40,361 nucleotides of DNA from Actinomadura physcomitrii (GCF_008923205.2 NZ_WBMS02000009.1:230289-270649); one strand, 5' to 3'. Numbered from the stretch's first letter, positions 14,591 to 25,059 are shown. Notes: generated by a model from the sequence alone, not told the origin. Numbers and translations are program-made.

Positions 14591-15040
14591 TCAGCGAGCG
14601 GCGTCGAGGTTGGTGGTGACCCTGCGCAGCGTCTCGCGGAGCGCGACGAGTTCCTGGACGTCCAGGCCGGTCGCCTCCAGGATGCGGTTCGGGACGTCCG
14701 CCGCGCGCGCCCTGAGCGCGGCGCCCTGCCCGGTCAGGTGCACCGACACCGAGCGCTCGTCCTCGCGGCTGCGGCGCCGCTCCACCAGACCCGCCGCCTC
14801 CAGGCGCTTGAGCAGCGGCGACAGGGTCCCCGAGTCGAGCCGCAGGCGCTCGCCCAGCCGCTTGACCGTCGGGCCGTCCGCCTCCCACAGCGCGAGCATC
14901 ACCAGGTACTGCGGGTACGTCAGCCCGAGGCCGTGCAGCTCCGCCCGGTAGAGCGCGTCGAAGGCCCGGGACGTGGTGTGCAGCGCGAAGCACACCTGGT
15001 GGTCGAGCCGCATCAGGTCGCCGTCGGGGATCCCGGTCAT
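14591..15040 (-). CDS. OhrR-type MarR family regulator (peroxide sensing)
   Basis: A 149-residue MarR regulator with OhrR signatures. LDHQVCFALHTTSRA carries the reactive cysteine C17 near the N-terminus. ALYRAELHGLGLTYPQYLVM includes the Tyr residues that hydrogen-bond that Cys, and LRLDSGTLSPLLKRLEAAGL is the recognition helix and wing start. OhrR proteins repress an organic-hydroperoxide reductase gene (ohr) and release DNA once the Cys is oxidised. No ohr gene lies next to it: its neighbours are the cyclase (convergent, abutting) and an ECF sigma gene upstream on the same strand, 65 bp away. The ATG at 15040 is the first start before the conserved part. A regulator of the same shape for another oxidant is possible. 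Confidence 0.88.
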   Translation of the reverse strand: MTGIPDGDLMRLDHQVCFALHTTSRAFDALYRAELHGLGLTYPQYLVMLALWEADGPTVKRLGERLRLDSGTLSPLLKRLEAAGLVERRRSREDERSVSVHLTGQGAALRARAADVPNRILEATGLDVQELVALRETLRRVTTNLDAAR

Positions 15041-15105
15041 GCCCGCCAGTCTACGTTTGCGTCCATTGAGTTGGCCGCAACCGGAACTCCGGAGGGGACC
15101 GGGAC

Positions 15106-16080
15106 TCAGCGGGCGTCCAGCCGCGGCGCCAGCTCGAACGCCGCGAACACCCGAGCGTCCTGGAAGACGACGATGCGCGCCAGCCCCTCGGGCCGCACCG
15201 TGAAGACCTGCAGCGTGTGGAGCACGAAACCGCCGTCGTCGTCCCGGTGGTAGGCGGCGACGGCGGGCTGCTCGTTCGCCGCCGTCCGCACCATCCGCCA
15301 CTCGGTGGCGCACGTCGCGAAGAGCCGCTCCATGAACCGGCCACAGGCGTCCCTGCCGAGGTACCAGAGCGGGACCGGCGGCATCTCCAGCACCGCGTCC
15401 TCCGTCAGCAGCGCCACGAGCCCCGCCACGTCGGCGGCCTCGAACGCCCGGACGTAGCGGTCCACGACCGCGTCGACCGCGTCGACCGCGTCGACCGCGC
15501 CGCCGTCCCGCTCGGCGGCGTCGTCCCGCACCGGGGACGCCGGCTCCAGCCCGTTCCGCGCCCGCCGCAGCGCCTCGTCCACCGCCGCCGGGGACGTCTC
15601 CAGCAGCTCGGCGACCTCCGCCGCCGGAAAATCCAGCACGTCGCGCAGGATCAGCACCGCCCGCTGCTCCGGCGGCAGCGCCTGCATCGCCGCGATCAGC
15701 GCCAGCCGCAGGCTCCCCCGCCGGACGTCCCGCTCCGCCGCATCGCCGAGCAGCGCGTCCGGGAACGGCTGCAGCCACGGCACGTCCAGCGACGGCGCGA
15801 GCGGCGCGTGCGGGTCGTCGCATGGACCGCGCAGGCCGGACGGCAGCGGCCGCCGCGACCGTCCCTCCAGCGCCGTCAGGCACGCGTTCGTGGCGATCCG
15901 GTACAGCCATGTCCGGACGGACGCGCGGCCCTCGTCGTAGCGGTCGCGGGCCCGCCACGCGCGCAGCATCGTCTCCCGGACCAGGTCCTCGGCCTCGTGG
16001 ACGGCGCCGAGCATCCGGTAGCAGTGCACCAGCAGCTCGCCCCGGTAGGGCTCCAGGCGGGCCGCGAAATCCTGGTCCAT
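15106..16080 (-). CDS. ECF sigma factor with SnoaL-like C-terminal domain (SigX5/SigG-like)
   Basis: A 324-residue sigma factor. The sigma-2 domain is LVHCYRMLGAVHEAEDLVRE, then RAWRARDRY and VRTWLYRIATNACL. The WLQPFPDALL box that follows is characteristic of the long sigma factors with a SnoaL tail. Sigma-4 is LPPEQRAVLILRDVLDFPA, then TSPAAVDEALRRAR. Residues 205-324 form a SnoaL-like cone domain (VDRYVRAFEAADVAGLVALL, then TEDAVLEMPPVPLWYLG), which in related proteins controls activity in place of an anti-sigma factor. Its ATG at 16080 shares one base with the stop of the upstream VOC gene (TGATG), so the two are translationally coupled. The linker contains a repeated Val-Asp-Ala unit. 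Confidence 0.9.
   Translation of the reverse strand: MDQDFAARLEPYRGELLVHCYRMLGAVHEAEDLVRETMLRAWRARDRYDEGRASVRTWLYRIATNACLTALEGRSRRPLPSGLRGPCDDPHAPLAPSLDVPWLQPFPDALLGDAAERDVRRGSLRLALIAAMQALPPEQRAVLILRDVLDFPAAEVAELLETSPAAVDEALRRARNGLEPASPVRDDAAERDGGAVDAVDAVDAVVDRYVRAFEAADVAGLVALLTEDAVLEMPPVPLWYLGRDACGRFMERLFATCATEWRMVRTAANEQPAVAAYHRDDDGGFVLHTLQVFTVRPEGLARIVVFQDARVFAAFELAPRLDAR
15469..15495. repeat. three tandem 9-bp repeats inside the sigma-factor linker
   Basis: CGCGTCGAC occurs three times in tandem and encodes Val-Asp-Ala three times on the minus strand, between the sigma-4 and SnoaL-like domains. The unit keeps the frame, so copy-number change by slippage would only alter linker length. 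Confidence 0.8.
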
Positions 16081-16541
16081 CAGCCGGACGAGCCGGACGC
16101 CGGCGGGTCGGCGAAGATGCCCTCGAGCAGGCCGGTGGCCTGGCCGACCTCGATGAGATAGCCGTCGGGGTCGCGCATGTAGCAGCGGATCTCGGCCTTG
16201 CGGTCCAGCGGTTCGGTGAGGAACTCGACGCCCTTGGCCTTGGCGTCCGCATAGAAGGCGTTGATGTCGGCCACCCGGACGTTCAGGAAAGTCGACACCG
16301 GGTCGCCCGGCGAGGGCGGCGCAAGGACGATGTCCGGCTTGTCCGGTGTCGGTCCGCCGCCCGGGTTCATGATGATCCAGCTGTTCGCCACCTTCACGGT
16401 GGCGGGGTTCTCCTCCAGGACCACCTCGCCGCCCAGGACGTCCACATAGAAGTCCCTGGAGGCGGCGACGTCCCGGACGGTCAGGAAGTGCGTCAGCACC
16501 AGCCCCTCGGCCGGCGCGGGGAAACCACCTTGGCCGGGCAT
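16080..16541 (-). CDS. VOC (glyoxalase/dioxygenase-fold) protein
   Basis: A 153-residue vicinal-oxygen-chelate protein with two beta-alpha-beta-beta-beta modules. The first is LVLTHFLTVRDVAASRDFYV, then LGGEVVLEENPATVKVANSW. The second is VSTFLNVRVADINAFYADA, then KGVEFLTEPLDRKAEIRCYM, closing with the usual RDPDGYLIEVGQ (metal-ligand Glu). Substrates in this superfamily range from methylglyoxal adducts to antibiotics and cannot be predicted here. It is the first gene of a two-gene operon with the SnoaL-tailed sigma factor, whose start codon overlaps its stop codon. Such pairing of a small enzyme with a tailed sigma factor is common in actinobacteria. Confidence 0.87.
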   Translation of the reverse strand: MPGQGGFPAPAEGLVLTHFLTVRDVAASRDFYVDVLGGEVVLEENPATVKVANSWIIMNPGGGPTPDKPDIVLAPPSPGDPVSTFLNVRVADINAFYADAKAKGVEFLTEPLDRKAEIRCYMRDPDGYLIEVGQATGLLEGIFADPPASGSSG

Positions 16542-16569
16542 CCCGGCTCCCTTCTCTCGTCGCCGTCCG

Positions 16570-17505
16570 CTACACCCGGTACGGGGCCCAGCGGTTCGGG
16601 TCGTCCTCCAGCGCCCCGCGGTCCCAGTCGCCGAGGTCGGCGGCGGCCTCGTAGGTGCTCTGCAGGAACGCCAGGAGGGTGCGGTCCGGGTCGTCGGCCG
16701 CGGCCACCGCCTCGTACGGCAGCAGGAACTGCCCGTTCTCGCGGCTGTAGAACGCCGCGTCCGGCATGACGGGACGATCGGCGAATCCCGGGGGCTCCGG
16801 GTAGGCGTAGGCGTAGAAGGCGCCCTCGTCGAGCCCTGGCCAGAACCCGCAGCTGCTCAGCTCCCGCGAGTACCCCTCGACCATCACCCAGTCCCCGCAG
16901 TTCGGCGCGCCGCCCGGATGAGGGGGCGCCGCGCGCCCGGAGAACCGGGTGCAGGCGAGGTCCATGGCGCCCCAGAAGAAGTGCACCGGGCTCACCTTGC
17001 CGACGAAACGGGACCGGAACTCGCCCATCACCCGGTTCGCCTGGAGCAGCTGCCGCCAGAACAGGTGCGCCGCCTCGGCGTCGTAGGACGCGTGCTGGTG
17101 GTCGTCGGCGAACGGGATCGACGGCTCCACCTCGTTCGGCCGCGCCTGGATCTCCGTCTCGATCCCGAGCCCGACGAGGTGGTCCATCGTCTCGGCGTAG
17201 AAGTCGGCGACCGGCTTCGGTTCGAGAGCCACCCGGCGCTCCTCGCCGCTGCTGGAGCGGATGCGCAGCACGTCCGCGACGAAGTCGAACTCCATGTCGA
17301 ACGCGCCGGCCGCGTACGGGACCGCCGAGGTGATGAGCCCGCGCGGGCTCACGTACAGCGTGACCTGCCACCAGTGGTTGACCAGCGGCGCGTGCGCCAT
17401 CCGGATCTTCCCGACGATCTGCGTCCACATGTGCAGGGTGTCCCGCGTGCGGGTCCAGTCCGCGACGCGCAGCCGCGGCCACGCTCCCTGCCTGTGCACC
17501 CTCAC
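16570..17505 (-). CDS. DUF5996 family protein
   Basis: A 311-residue cytosolic protein recognised as DUF5996 by its pattern: DTLHMWTQIVGKIRMAHAPL, then NHWWQVTLYVSPRGLITS, then FDMEFDFVADVLRI. A block centred on FRSRFVGKVSPVHFFWGAMD and several Trp/Tyr-rich stretches (AFYAYAYPEPPGF) follow. The function of the family is unknown; no catalytic motif is evident. I chose the GTG at 17505, which follows a GAGGGGG ribosome-binding stretch, over the ATG at 17526. It lies 28 bp upstream of the VOC gene on the same strand and could be part of that transcript. Confidence 0.8.
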   Translation of the reverse strand: MRVHRQGAWPRLRVADWTRTRDTLHMWTQIVGKIRMAHAPLVNHWWQVTLYVSPRGLITSAVPYAAGAFDMEFDFVADVLRIRSSSGEERRVALEPKPVADFYAETMDHLVGLGIETEIQARPNEVEPSIPFADDHQHASYDAEAAHLFWRQLLQANRVMGEFRSRFVGKVSPVHFFWGAMDLACTRFSGRAAPPHPGGAPNCGDWVMVEGYSRELSSCGFWPGLDEGAFYAYAYPEPPGFADRPVMPDAAFYSRENGQFLLPYEAVAAADDPDRTLLAFLQSTYEAAADLGDWDRGALEDDPNRWAPYRV

Positions 17506-17657
17506 TGGAGTCCCCCTCGCGCGCACACGTCCGCGGGCGCCGGGGGACCGCCCGTCTCCTACGGTCGCCCCCTACCCCGCGTCCCTTGCGGCAACCGCCC
17601 GGCCACCGGTGGAACGCCGCTGGCATGACCGGCCGGTCAGGTGGCCGCCCGGACCCT

Positions 17658-18092
17658 TCAGACGGGCCGGGACCGGCGGCGGCGCAGCAGCCGGAACAGG
17701 CAGCCGCCGGCGGCCAGCGCGGACGCGAAGGCGGCCGGCGCGGCGGCGAGCAGCCACAGGCCCGTCCGCCACGTCCCCTGCAGCAGGTAGGCCACCGCGA
17801 ACAGCAGCAGGACGAACGTCAGCGCCGTGAGCAGTCCGGTCGCCGCGCCCGCGAGGGCGATCAGCACGGTGCGGGCGAGGGCCCTGCCGACGGCCGCCCG
17901 CCGGGCTCGCGGCCTGGGCGGGGAGGCGTGCGGCCGGAGCGCGGCGGGCGACCCCGGCGTCCCCGGCGGACGGGGCGGCGCGAGATGCGCGACGGCGGCG
18001 GCCGGACCGGCGGCGGCCCGCGCGCGCGGACCCCGGCGCTCCCCTCGGTATCGGGCCTCCGGTGCCGTGTTCCGCTGCGGCTCGCTGTTCAT
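17658..18092 (-). CDS. small membrane protein, two transmembrane segments
   Basis: A 144-residue protein. Its first 65 residues are rich in Ala, Pro and Arg, disordered and basic. Two membrane segments follow, at about 72-103 (VLIALAGAATGLLTALTFVL) and 110-133 (LWLLAAAPAAFASALAAGG), then a basic tail RLLRRRRSRP. By the positive-inside rule both ends are cytoplasmic. It is a single gene with no recognisable family. The stop lies 152 bp beyond the DUF5996 start. That gap (17506-17657) holds nothing else I can support. Confidence 0.6.
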   Translation of the reverse strand: MNSEPQRNTAPEARYRGERRGPRARAAAGPAAAVAHLAPPRPPGTPGSPAALRPHASPPRPRARRAAVGRALARTVLIALAGAATGLLTALTFVLLLFAVAYLLQGTWRTGLWLLAAAPAAFASALAAGGCLFRLLRRRRSRPV

Positions 18093-18307
18093 CGTCTTTC
18101 TTCGTCGCGTCGATGTCGACCGTCGAGTCTTCCAGGGACCCCGCGCCGGGCCGACGACCCGCGGAGACCGCGGCGTTTCCCGGCGGGCGCCGCAAGCACC
18201 GCAAAATCCCTCTTTTCCCTGCTGTTCAGATTTCGGGCTTTCTGTGGAAGATGTCCGAAACGAGAAGAATGAATGATCGGCTCGCCGCCGGGTATGGAGC
18301 AGCCACC

Positions 18308-18715
18308 ATGGGCCTGACCGCGGAGAGCCGGGCCGACCCGGTGCACACCGATCTCGTCGTCGTCACGCTGACCGGCGAGGTCGACGTGGCCACGGCCGGC
18401 CGCCTGCGCGACCATCTGGCCGCGCTGATCGCCCGCGGCGCCCGCCACCTGGTCCTCGACTTCACCGGCGTCGCGTTCATCGACTCCAGCGGGCTCAGCG
18501 TCGTCGCCGGGATCCACCGGCTGCTCTGCTCGGCCGAGCACACCGGCTCCGGCGAGGACGGCCGCGCCCCGGGCACGCTGGCCCTGGCCGGGGTGAACGT
18601 GCGGATCCGCGAAGTCCTGCGCACCACCGGGTTCACCCGGTTCGTGCCGATCTACTCCGCGGTGGAGCCCGCCGTCGCCGTGCACCGGACCACGGTGCCG
18701 CCCACCGGCTCCTGA
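18308..18715 (+). CDS. STAS-domain anti-sigma factor antagonist
   Basis: A 135-residue SpoIIAA/RsbV-like STAS domain: TDLVVVTLTGEVDVATAGRL, then HLVLDFTGVAFIDSSGLSVV with the phosphorylatable serine after FID, then a C-terminal helix with VREVLRTTGFTRFVPIY. Such proteins bind a serine-kinase anti-sigma factor and free the sigma factor when dephosphorylated. A 15-residue insertion (EHTGSGEDGRAPG) sits between the third strand and helix. The ATG at 18308 begins just before the domain and has GGAG 9-10 bases upstream; an in-frame ATG at 18269 is possible but lacks a site. No cognate anti-sigma kinase or SigB-type sigma factor is in the window. It converges on a second STAS gene. Confidence 0.85.
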   Translation: MGLTAESRADPVHTDLVVVTLTGEVDVATAGRLRDHLAALIARGARHLVLDFTGVAFIDSSGLSVVAGIHRLLCSAEHTGSGEDGRAPGTLALAGVNVRIREVLRTTGFTRFVPIYSAVEPAVAVHRTTVPPTGS

Positions 18716-18731
18716 CCGGCGCGGCGCCTGC

Positions 18732-19085
18732 TCACCCGGGCGGCGGGGCCGCGAGCGCTTCGTCCAGGGTCGGGCGGACCGGCAGCCGCCGGGCGAAATG
18801 CGTGACCTGCAGCAGGTACAGCACCTCGCCGCTCAGCGGCCCGGCGAGCACCGCGCTGCCGCCGCGGCCCTCGGCGGACAGGTAGAAGCGCAGCAGCAGG
18901 CTGAGCCCCGCCGAGTCCAGGAACCGCAGGCCGCTGAGGTCGAGCACGACGTGCTCGCCGTGCTCGCGGCGCAGCGCCCGCATCCGCTGCTCGGCGTGCT
19001 GGACGGTGTTCACGCCGAGTTCCCCGGCCAGCGCGATCACGGCCCGGCCGGCCACGGTGCGGCCCGCCACGGCGCACTCGGACAT
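18732..19085 (-). CDS. second STAS-domain protein
   Basis: A 117-residue STAS domain: RAVIALAGELGVNTVQHAEQ, then EHVVLDLSGLRFLDSAGLSL with a serine at the regulatory position, then a closing helix VTHFARRLPVRPTLDEAL. The fold is complete, but the motif DSAG and the SAEGRGGSAVLAGP loop differ from the convergent neighbour, so the two are diverged paralogues. GGGAGG lies a few bases before the ATG at 19085. The stops of the two STAS genes are only 16 bp apart, convergent. The partner kinase is not visible here. Confidence 0.85.
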   Translation of the reverse strand: MSECAVAGRTVAGRAVIALAGELGVNTVQHAEQRMRALRREHGEHVVLDLSGLRFLDSAGLSLLLRFYLSAEGRGGSAVLAGPLSGEVLYLLQVTHFARRLPVRPTLDEALAAPPPG

Positions 19086-19221
19086 CCGCCGCCTCCCAGT
19101 TCTTCCGGACGGTGCACGGCGAAACTCTTCAAAGTGGCACGTTCCGGGAGGGTACCCGGCGCACGTCGCCGCTAGACCGGTCAGCGGGCTAAGTACTCGT
19201 CAACAATGGCGGCGCCCGGGA

Positions 19222-20154
19222 TCAGTGCAGGCTGAGCGGGGTCTCGGACGTCACGCGGGTCAGCTTCTCGGGGTTGCGGACGTAGTAGAGCCCGGTGATC
19301 CGGCCGTCCTCCACGCGGGCCGCCATGACGCCGTCGAGCTCCCCGTCCAGCCGCAGGACGAGCGCCGGACCGCCGTTGACGACGGTGTGCTCGGTGGTGA
19401 TCGTCTCCTTGGTCCGGCCGGTGCCGCCGACGATGTAGCGGGCGACCTTCGAGACCCCGACGATCGGCCGCGGCCCGGCCTGCTTGACGCCGCCGCCGTC
19501 GCCGATCAGCACCACCTCGGGCGCGAGGACGTCCAGCAGGCCCTGCAGGTCGCCGGTGTCGAGCGCGCGCTTGAACGAGTCCAGCACCGCCCGGGTCTCG
19601 CTCGCCGAGACCGTCTCCCGGGGGCGGCGGGCGTCGACGTGCCGGCGGGCGCGGTAGGCGATCTGCCGGACGGCCGCGGGGCTCTTGCCGACCGCCGCCG
19701 CGATCTCCTCGTAGCCGAAGTCGAACGCCTCGCGCAGCACGAACACGGCGCGCTCGGTCGGCGACAGCGTCTCCAGCACGAGCATCAGCGCCATCGACAT
19801 GCTCTCGGCGAGGACGGCGTCCTCGGCCACGTCCGGCGCGGTGAGCAGCGGTTCCGGCAGCCAGGGGCCGACATAGGACTCCTTGCGGCGGGTCATCGTG
19901 CGCAGCCGGTTGAGCGCCTGCCGGGTCGCGATCCGGACGAGGTAGGCGCGCGCGTCCCGCACCTGGCCGAGGTCGACCTTCACCCACCGCAGCCACGTCT
20001 CCTGGAGGACGTCCTCGGTGTCGGTCGCGCTGCCGAGCATCTCGTAGACGACGGTGAAGAGGAGGTTGCGGTGCGTGACGAAGGCCTCGGTCGCCGGATC
20101 GGTCCCGGCCGCCTCGGCGTGGTCGGCCGGGCCGGTGGCGTGGTCGTCGGTCAT
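19222..20154 (-). CDS. ECF41-type sigma factor (SigJ-like) with SnoaL-like regulatory domain
   Basis: A 310-residue ECF41 sigma factor. Sigma-2 is LLFTVVYEMLGSATDTEDVL then RWVKVDL, with VRIATRQALNRLRT. The linker box YVGPWLPEPLL is diagnostic for this group. Sigma-4 is LSPTERAVFVLREAFDFGYE, then KSPAAVRQIAYRARRHV. In the SnoaL-like C-terminal domain the ECF41 signatures IGDGGGVKQAGPRP (DGGG at 219-222) and RNPEKL are both present. In ECF41 the tail controls activity in cis, replacing an anti-sigma factor, and the usual partner gene is a carboxymuconolactone decarboxylase, oxidoreductase or epimerase. Here an FAD oxidoreductase gene lies 52 bp upstream on the same strand, fitting that rule. 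Confidence 0.93.
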   Translation of the reverse strand: MTDDHATGPADHAEAAGTDPATEAFVTHRNLLFTVVYEMLGSATDTEDVLQETWLRWVKVDLGQVRDARAYLVRIATRQALNRLRTMTRRKESYVGPWLPEPLLTAPDVAEDAVLAESMSMALMLVLETLSPTERAVFVLREAFDFGYEEIAAAVGKSPAAVRQIAYRARRHVDARRPRETVSASETRAVLDSFKRALDTGDLQGLLDVLAPEVVLIGDGGGVKQAGPRPIVGVSKVARYIVGGTGRTKETITTEHTVVNGGPALVLRLDGELDGVMAARVEDGRITGLYYVRNPEKLTRVTSETPLSLH

Positions 20155-20206
20155 GTCCGTGTCTCCGTGTCTGCGTCGTCTCCGTGTCCGCGTCGCGCGG
20201 GGCCGG

Positions 20207-21289
20207 TCACTTCGATCCGGGCAGGCCCGTGGCGCCGAGTCCGGTGCGGGCGCTGAACCGGGCGCCGCGGACGACCCCTTCCTTCGTCATCGCGGCGGCC
20301 CGTCCGGCGAGGAACCGGCGGCGCGGGCTGTCGTCGCGGTGCGAGGGCTGGATCACGCCGTCGCGCCGGCCGAGGCTGATGCACGTGGCGACGTAGTCCA
20401 CCGTGTACCGCTTGAGCGGGCGGCCCTGGATCATCCGGGCGACCGTGTCGGCGGCGTGCGCCCCCTGCGGCTCCGCCGTCTGGCAGGACATGCGCGACCC
20501 GGGGACGGCGGCGCAGTCGCCGGCGACGACGATGCGCGGGTCGCCGGTGCTGCGCAGGTGCTCGTCGACGAGGGCGCGGCCCCGCTCGTCGACCTCCAGG
20601 CCGCTGCGCGCGGCGAGGTCGGGGACCGCGCCGATGACGGCCCACAGGACGAGGTCCGAGGCGAGCCGTCCGCCGGACCCCAGCAGGACCTCGCCGTCCT
20701 CCCGCACCTGCGTCACCGTGTCGTCCACCATCGACACATTCAACCGTTCCAGGCCGGTCCGCACGCGTGCGCGGGCCCGCTCCGAGAGGGACGCGGCGAA
20801 GTCCCGGCCGACGAGCCGGACCGTCAGGCCGGGGCGGGCGTGGGCGATCTCGGCGGCGGTCTCGATGCCGGTCGGCCCGGCGCCGACGACGGTCACCGCC
20901 GCGCCCTCCGGCAGGGCCGCCAGCGCCGCGCGGGCCTCCTGCGCCCCTTCCCACGTCCCGACCGGGACGGTGCCGGGCAGCGGCGACAGCGTGCTCCCGA
21001 CGGCGAGGACCAGGTAGTCGAAGTCGAGGGACTCGCCGCCGCCGAGCACCACGCACCCGTCGCCGATCTTCTCGACGGCGGCCTGCCGGGTGCGGATCCC
21101 GGCGCGGAGCATGTCCGCCAGCGGGGTCGCCGCCCGGCCGGTCCCGGCGAGCTGCTGGTGCAGCCGCACCCGCTCGACGAAGTCGGGCCGCGGGTTCACC
21201 ACGGTGATCTCCGCGCCCGGCACCTTCTTCGCCAGCCGGTTCGCCGCGAGCGTCCCGGCGTACCCCGCTCCAGCCACGATCACCTTCAT
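20207..21289 (-). CDS. NAD(P)/FAD-dependent oxidoreductase (NDH-2-like fold)
   Basis: A 360-residue flavoprotein with two Rossmann folds. The FAD-binding motif is VIVAGAGYAGTLAANRL at the N-terminus, and the NAD(P)H motif is VTVVGAGPTGIETAAEIA near residue 145. IVVAGDCAAVPG is the FAD-ribityl-binding GD motif near residue 275. The fold is that of type II NADH dehydrogenase/sulfide-quinone oxidoreductase, but no C-terminal membrane helix is present, so the acceptor is unclear. The ATG at 21289 has GGAGGAGG 6 bases upstream. It is the first gene of an operon with the ECF41 sigma factor, and is likely its regulatory target. Confidence 0.88.
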   Translation of the reverse strand: MKVIVAGAGYAGTLAANRLAKKVPGAEITVVNPRPDFVERVRLHQQLAGTGRAATPLADMLRAGIRTRQAAVEKIGDGCVVLGGGESLDFDYLVLAVGSTLSPLPGTVPVGTWEGAQEARAALAALPEGAAVTVVGAGPTGIETAAEIAHARPGLTVRLVGRDFAASLSERARARVRTGLERLNVSMVDDTVTQVREDGEVLLGSGGRLASDLVLWAVIGAVPDLAARSGLEVDERGRALVDEHLRSTGDPRIVVAGDCAAVPGSRMSCQTAEPQGAHAADTVARMIQGRPLKRYTVDYVATCISLGRRDGVIQPSHRDDSPRRRFLAGRAAAMTKEGVVRGARFSARTGLGATGLPGSK

Positions 21290-21370
21290 GTCCGCCTCCT
21301 CCATGTGGATGGGTCTGCCCACAAGACACCGCGGAGGCGCCGCGCATAACAGCGTCGCAGGTAAGGTGCG

Positions 21371-21589
21371 TCACACCGCCGAGACGAGGTCGGGCGCCGT
21401 CCGCGAACGGCGGTGGCCGAGGGCCCGGTCGAGGAGCGCGGCGGGGACGACCGCGGCGGCGAGAGCCGCGCCGATCCAGCAGACGGCGGTGATGCCCGCG
21501 CCCGCGTTCAGCGCGGCGCCGGCGAGCGCCGGTACGAGGCTGATGCCGAGCTGGAACGCCGAGACGGTCGTGGCGCCGGCGTCCGGCCC
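21371..21589 (-). pseudogene. C-terminal remnant of an MFS transporter
   Basis: About 70 residues are recognisable: GATTVSAFQLGISLVPALAG, then two hydrophobic stretches NAGAGITAVCWIGAALAAAV and VPAALLDRALGHR before the stop. These match the last two or three transmembrane helices of a DHA1-type MFS drug exporter. The other nine or more helices are absent, because the preceding sequence is the XRE-regulator promoter region, so the gene was truncated by deletion. A small independent membrane protein is possible but less likely. Confidence 0.5.
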
Positions 21590-21651
21590 GGGACCGCGAA
21601 CCGACAACATCTGTTGCCGTTTCCGGGACGCGGGAGGTGTGCAATGGGACG

Positions 21652-24360
<2,709 letters not shown>

Positions 24361-24404
24361 CTAGGCGCCAGTCACGGCCCGCCCACACTGTAACCGCGCG
24401 CCGG

Positions 24405-25007
24405 TCATCCGGGCCGCAGGCCCCGGAGGGTGCGGTCGAGCACGGCGCCGACCTCGGCGCGCGCCGAGGCCTGGTCGGCGGCGCGCGCGATGACGAGGCT
24501 CGCCTCGATGATCATCGCGACGATCAGCCGGGCGAGCACCTCCGCCGGCTGCCGGTCCAGCTCGCCGGCGTCCATCGCCCGCTCCAGCCACTCGGTGAGC
24601 AGCCGCAGCCCGTGCCGCTCGGCGAGGTCGTTCCAGGCGTCGGCGCCGAGCACGATAGGGCCCTCGACGAGCACGAGGCGCTGGAAGTCGCTGTCGACGC
24701 AGGTGTCGAGGAACGCGGCGAGGCCGTCGCGGATCTGGTCCAGCGGGCCGCCCGCCGCCGGCCGGTCGAGCTGCTGGCGGATCAGCCGCTCGGCCAGCTC
24801 CGCGCCGACCTGCTCGACCACCGCGCCGAACAGCGCGGCCTTGTCGCGGAAGTGGTGGTAGAGCGCGCCGCGGGTGACGCGGGCGGCGGCGACGACGTCC
24901 TCGGTGCCGGTGGCGGCGTAGCCGCGCTCGGCGAACAGCGCGCGGGCGGCGGACAGCAGGGCGGCGCGGGTGTCGGCGGCGTGCTGGGCGCGTCGGGACG
25001 GCGTCAT
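24405..25007 (-). CDS. TetR-family regulator divergent from hpnH
   Basis: A 200-residue TetR repressor. The helix-turn-helix is DTRAALLSAARALFAERGYA, then ATGTEDVVAAARVTRGALY, then YHHFRDKAALFGAVVEQVG. The C-terminal ligand-binding part is helical and variable (FLDTCVDSDFQRLVLVEGP). The ATG at 25007 starts just before the domain; the frame is open to 25040 without a better site. It is divergent from the radical SAM gene, with a 116-bp gap that contains the promoter and a 15-bp palindrome on its -10 box, so control of hpnH and itself is likely. A 125-bp gap (24280-24404) to pabAB holds nothing else. Confidence 0.9.
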   Translation of the reverse strand: MTPSRRAQHAADTRAALLSAARALFAERGYAATGTEDVVAAARVTRGALYHHFRDKAALFGAVVEQVGAELAERLIRQQLDRPAAGGPLDQIRDGLAAFLDTCVDSDFQRLVLVEGPIVLGADAWNDLAERHGLRLLTEWLERAMDAGELDRQPAEVLARLIVAMIIEASLVIARAADQASARAEVGAVLDRTLRGLRPG

Positions 25008-25022
25008 ACCGCCGAACCTATA

Positions 25023-25059
25023 TTGACATACAGCCGCCATGTTTCATACTCGGAGTATG
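25023..25059 (+). promoter_or_regulatory. hpnH promoter with overlapping palindromic operator
   Basis: TTGACA (25023-25028) and CATACT (25045-25050) with a 16-base spacer form a good vegetative-type promoter reading toward hpnH. The -10 box is the left arm of a perfect inverted repeat CATACTC-G-GAGTATG (25045-25059). This is a typical TetR operator position, blocking polymerase. Confidence 0.65.

Noticed and set aside
14591..16252. 553-codon minus-strand protein with OhrR at its end
   Set aside because: The upstream part is an out-of-frame shadow of the sigma-factor gene (Arg/Gly/Ala-rich, no motifs). OhrR starts at 15040.
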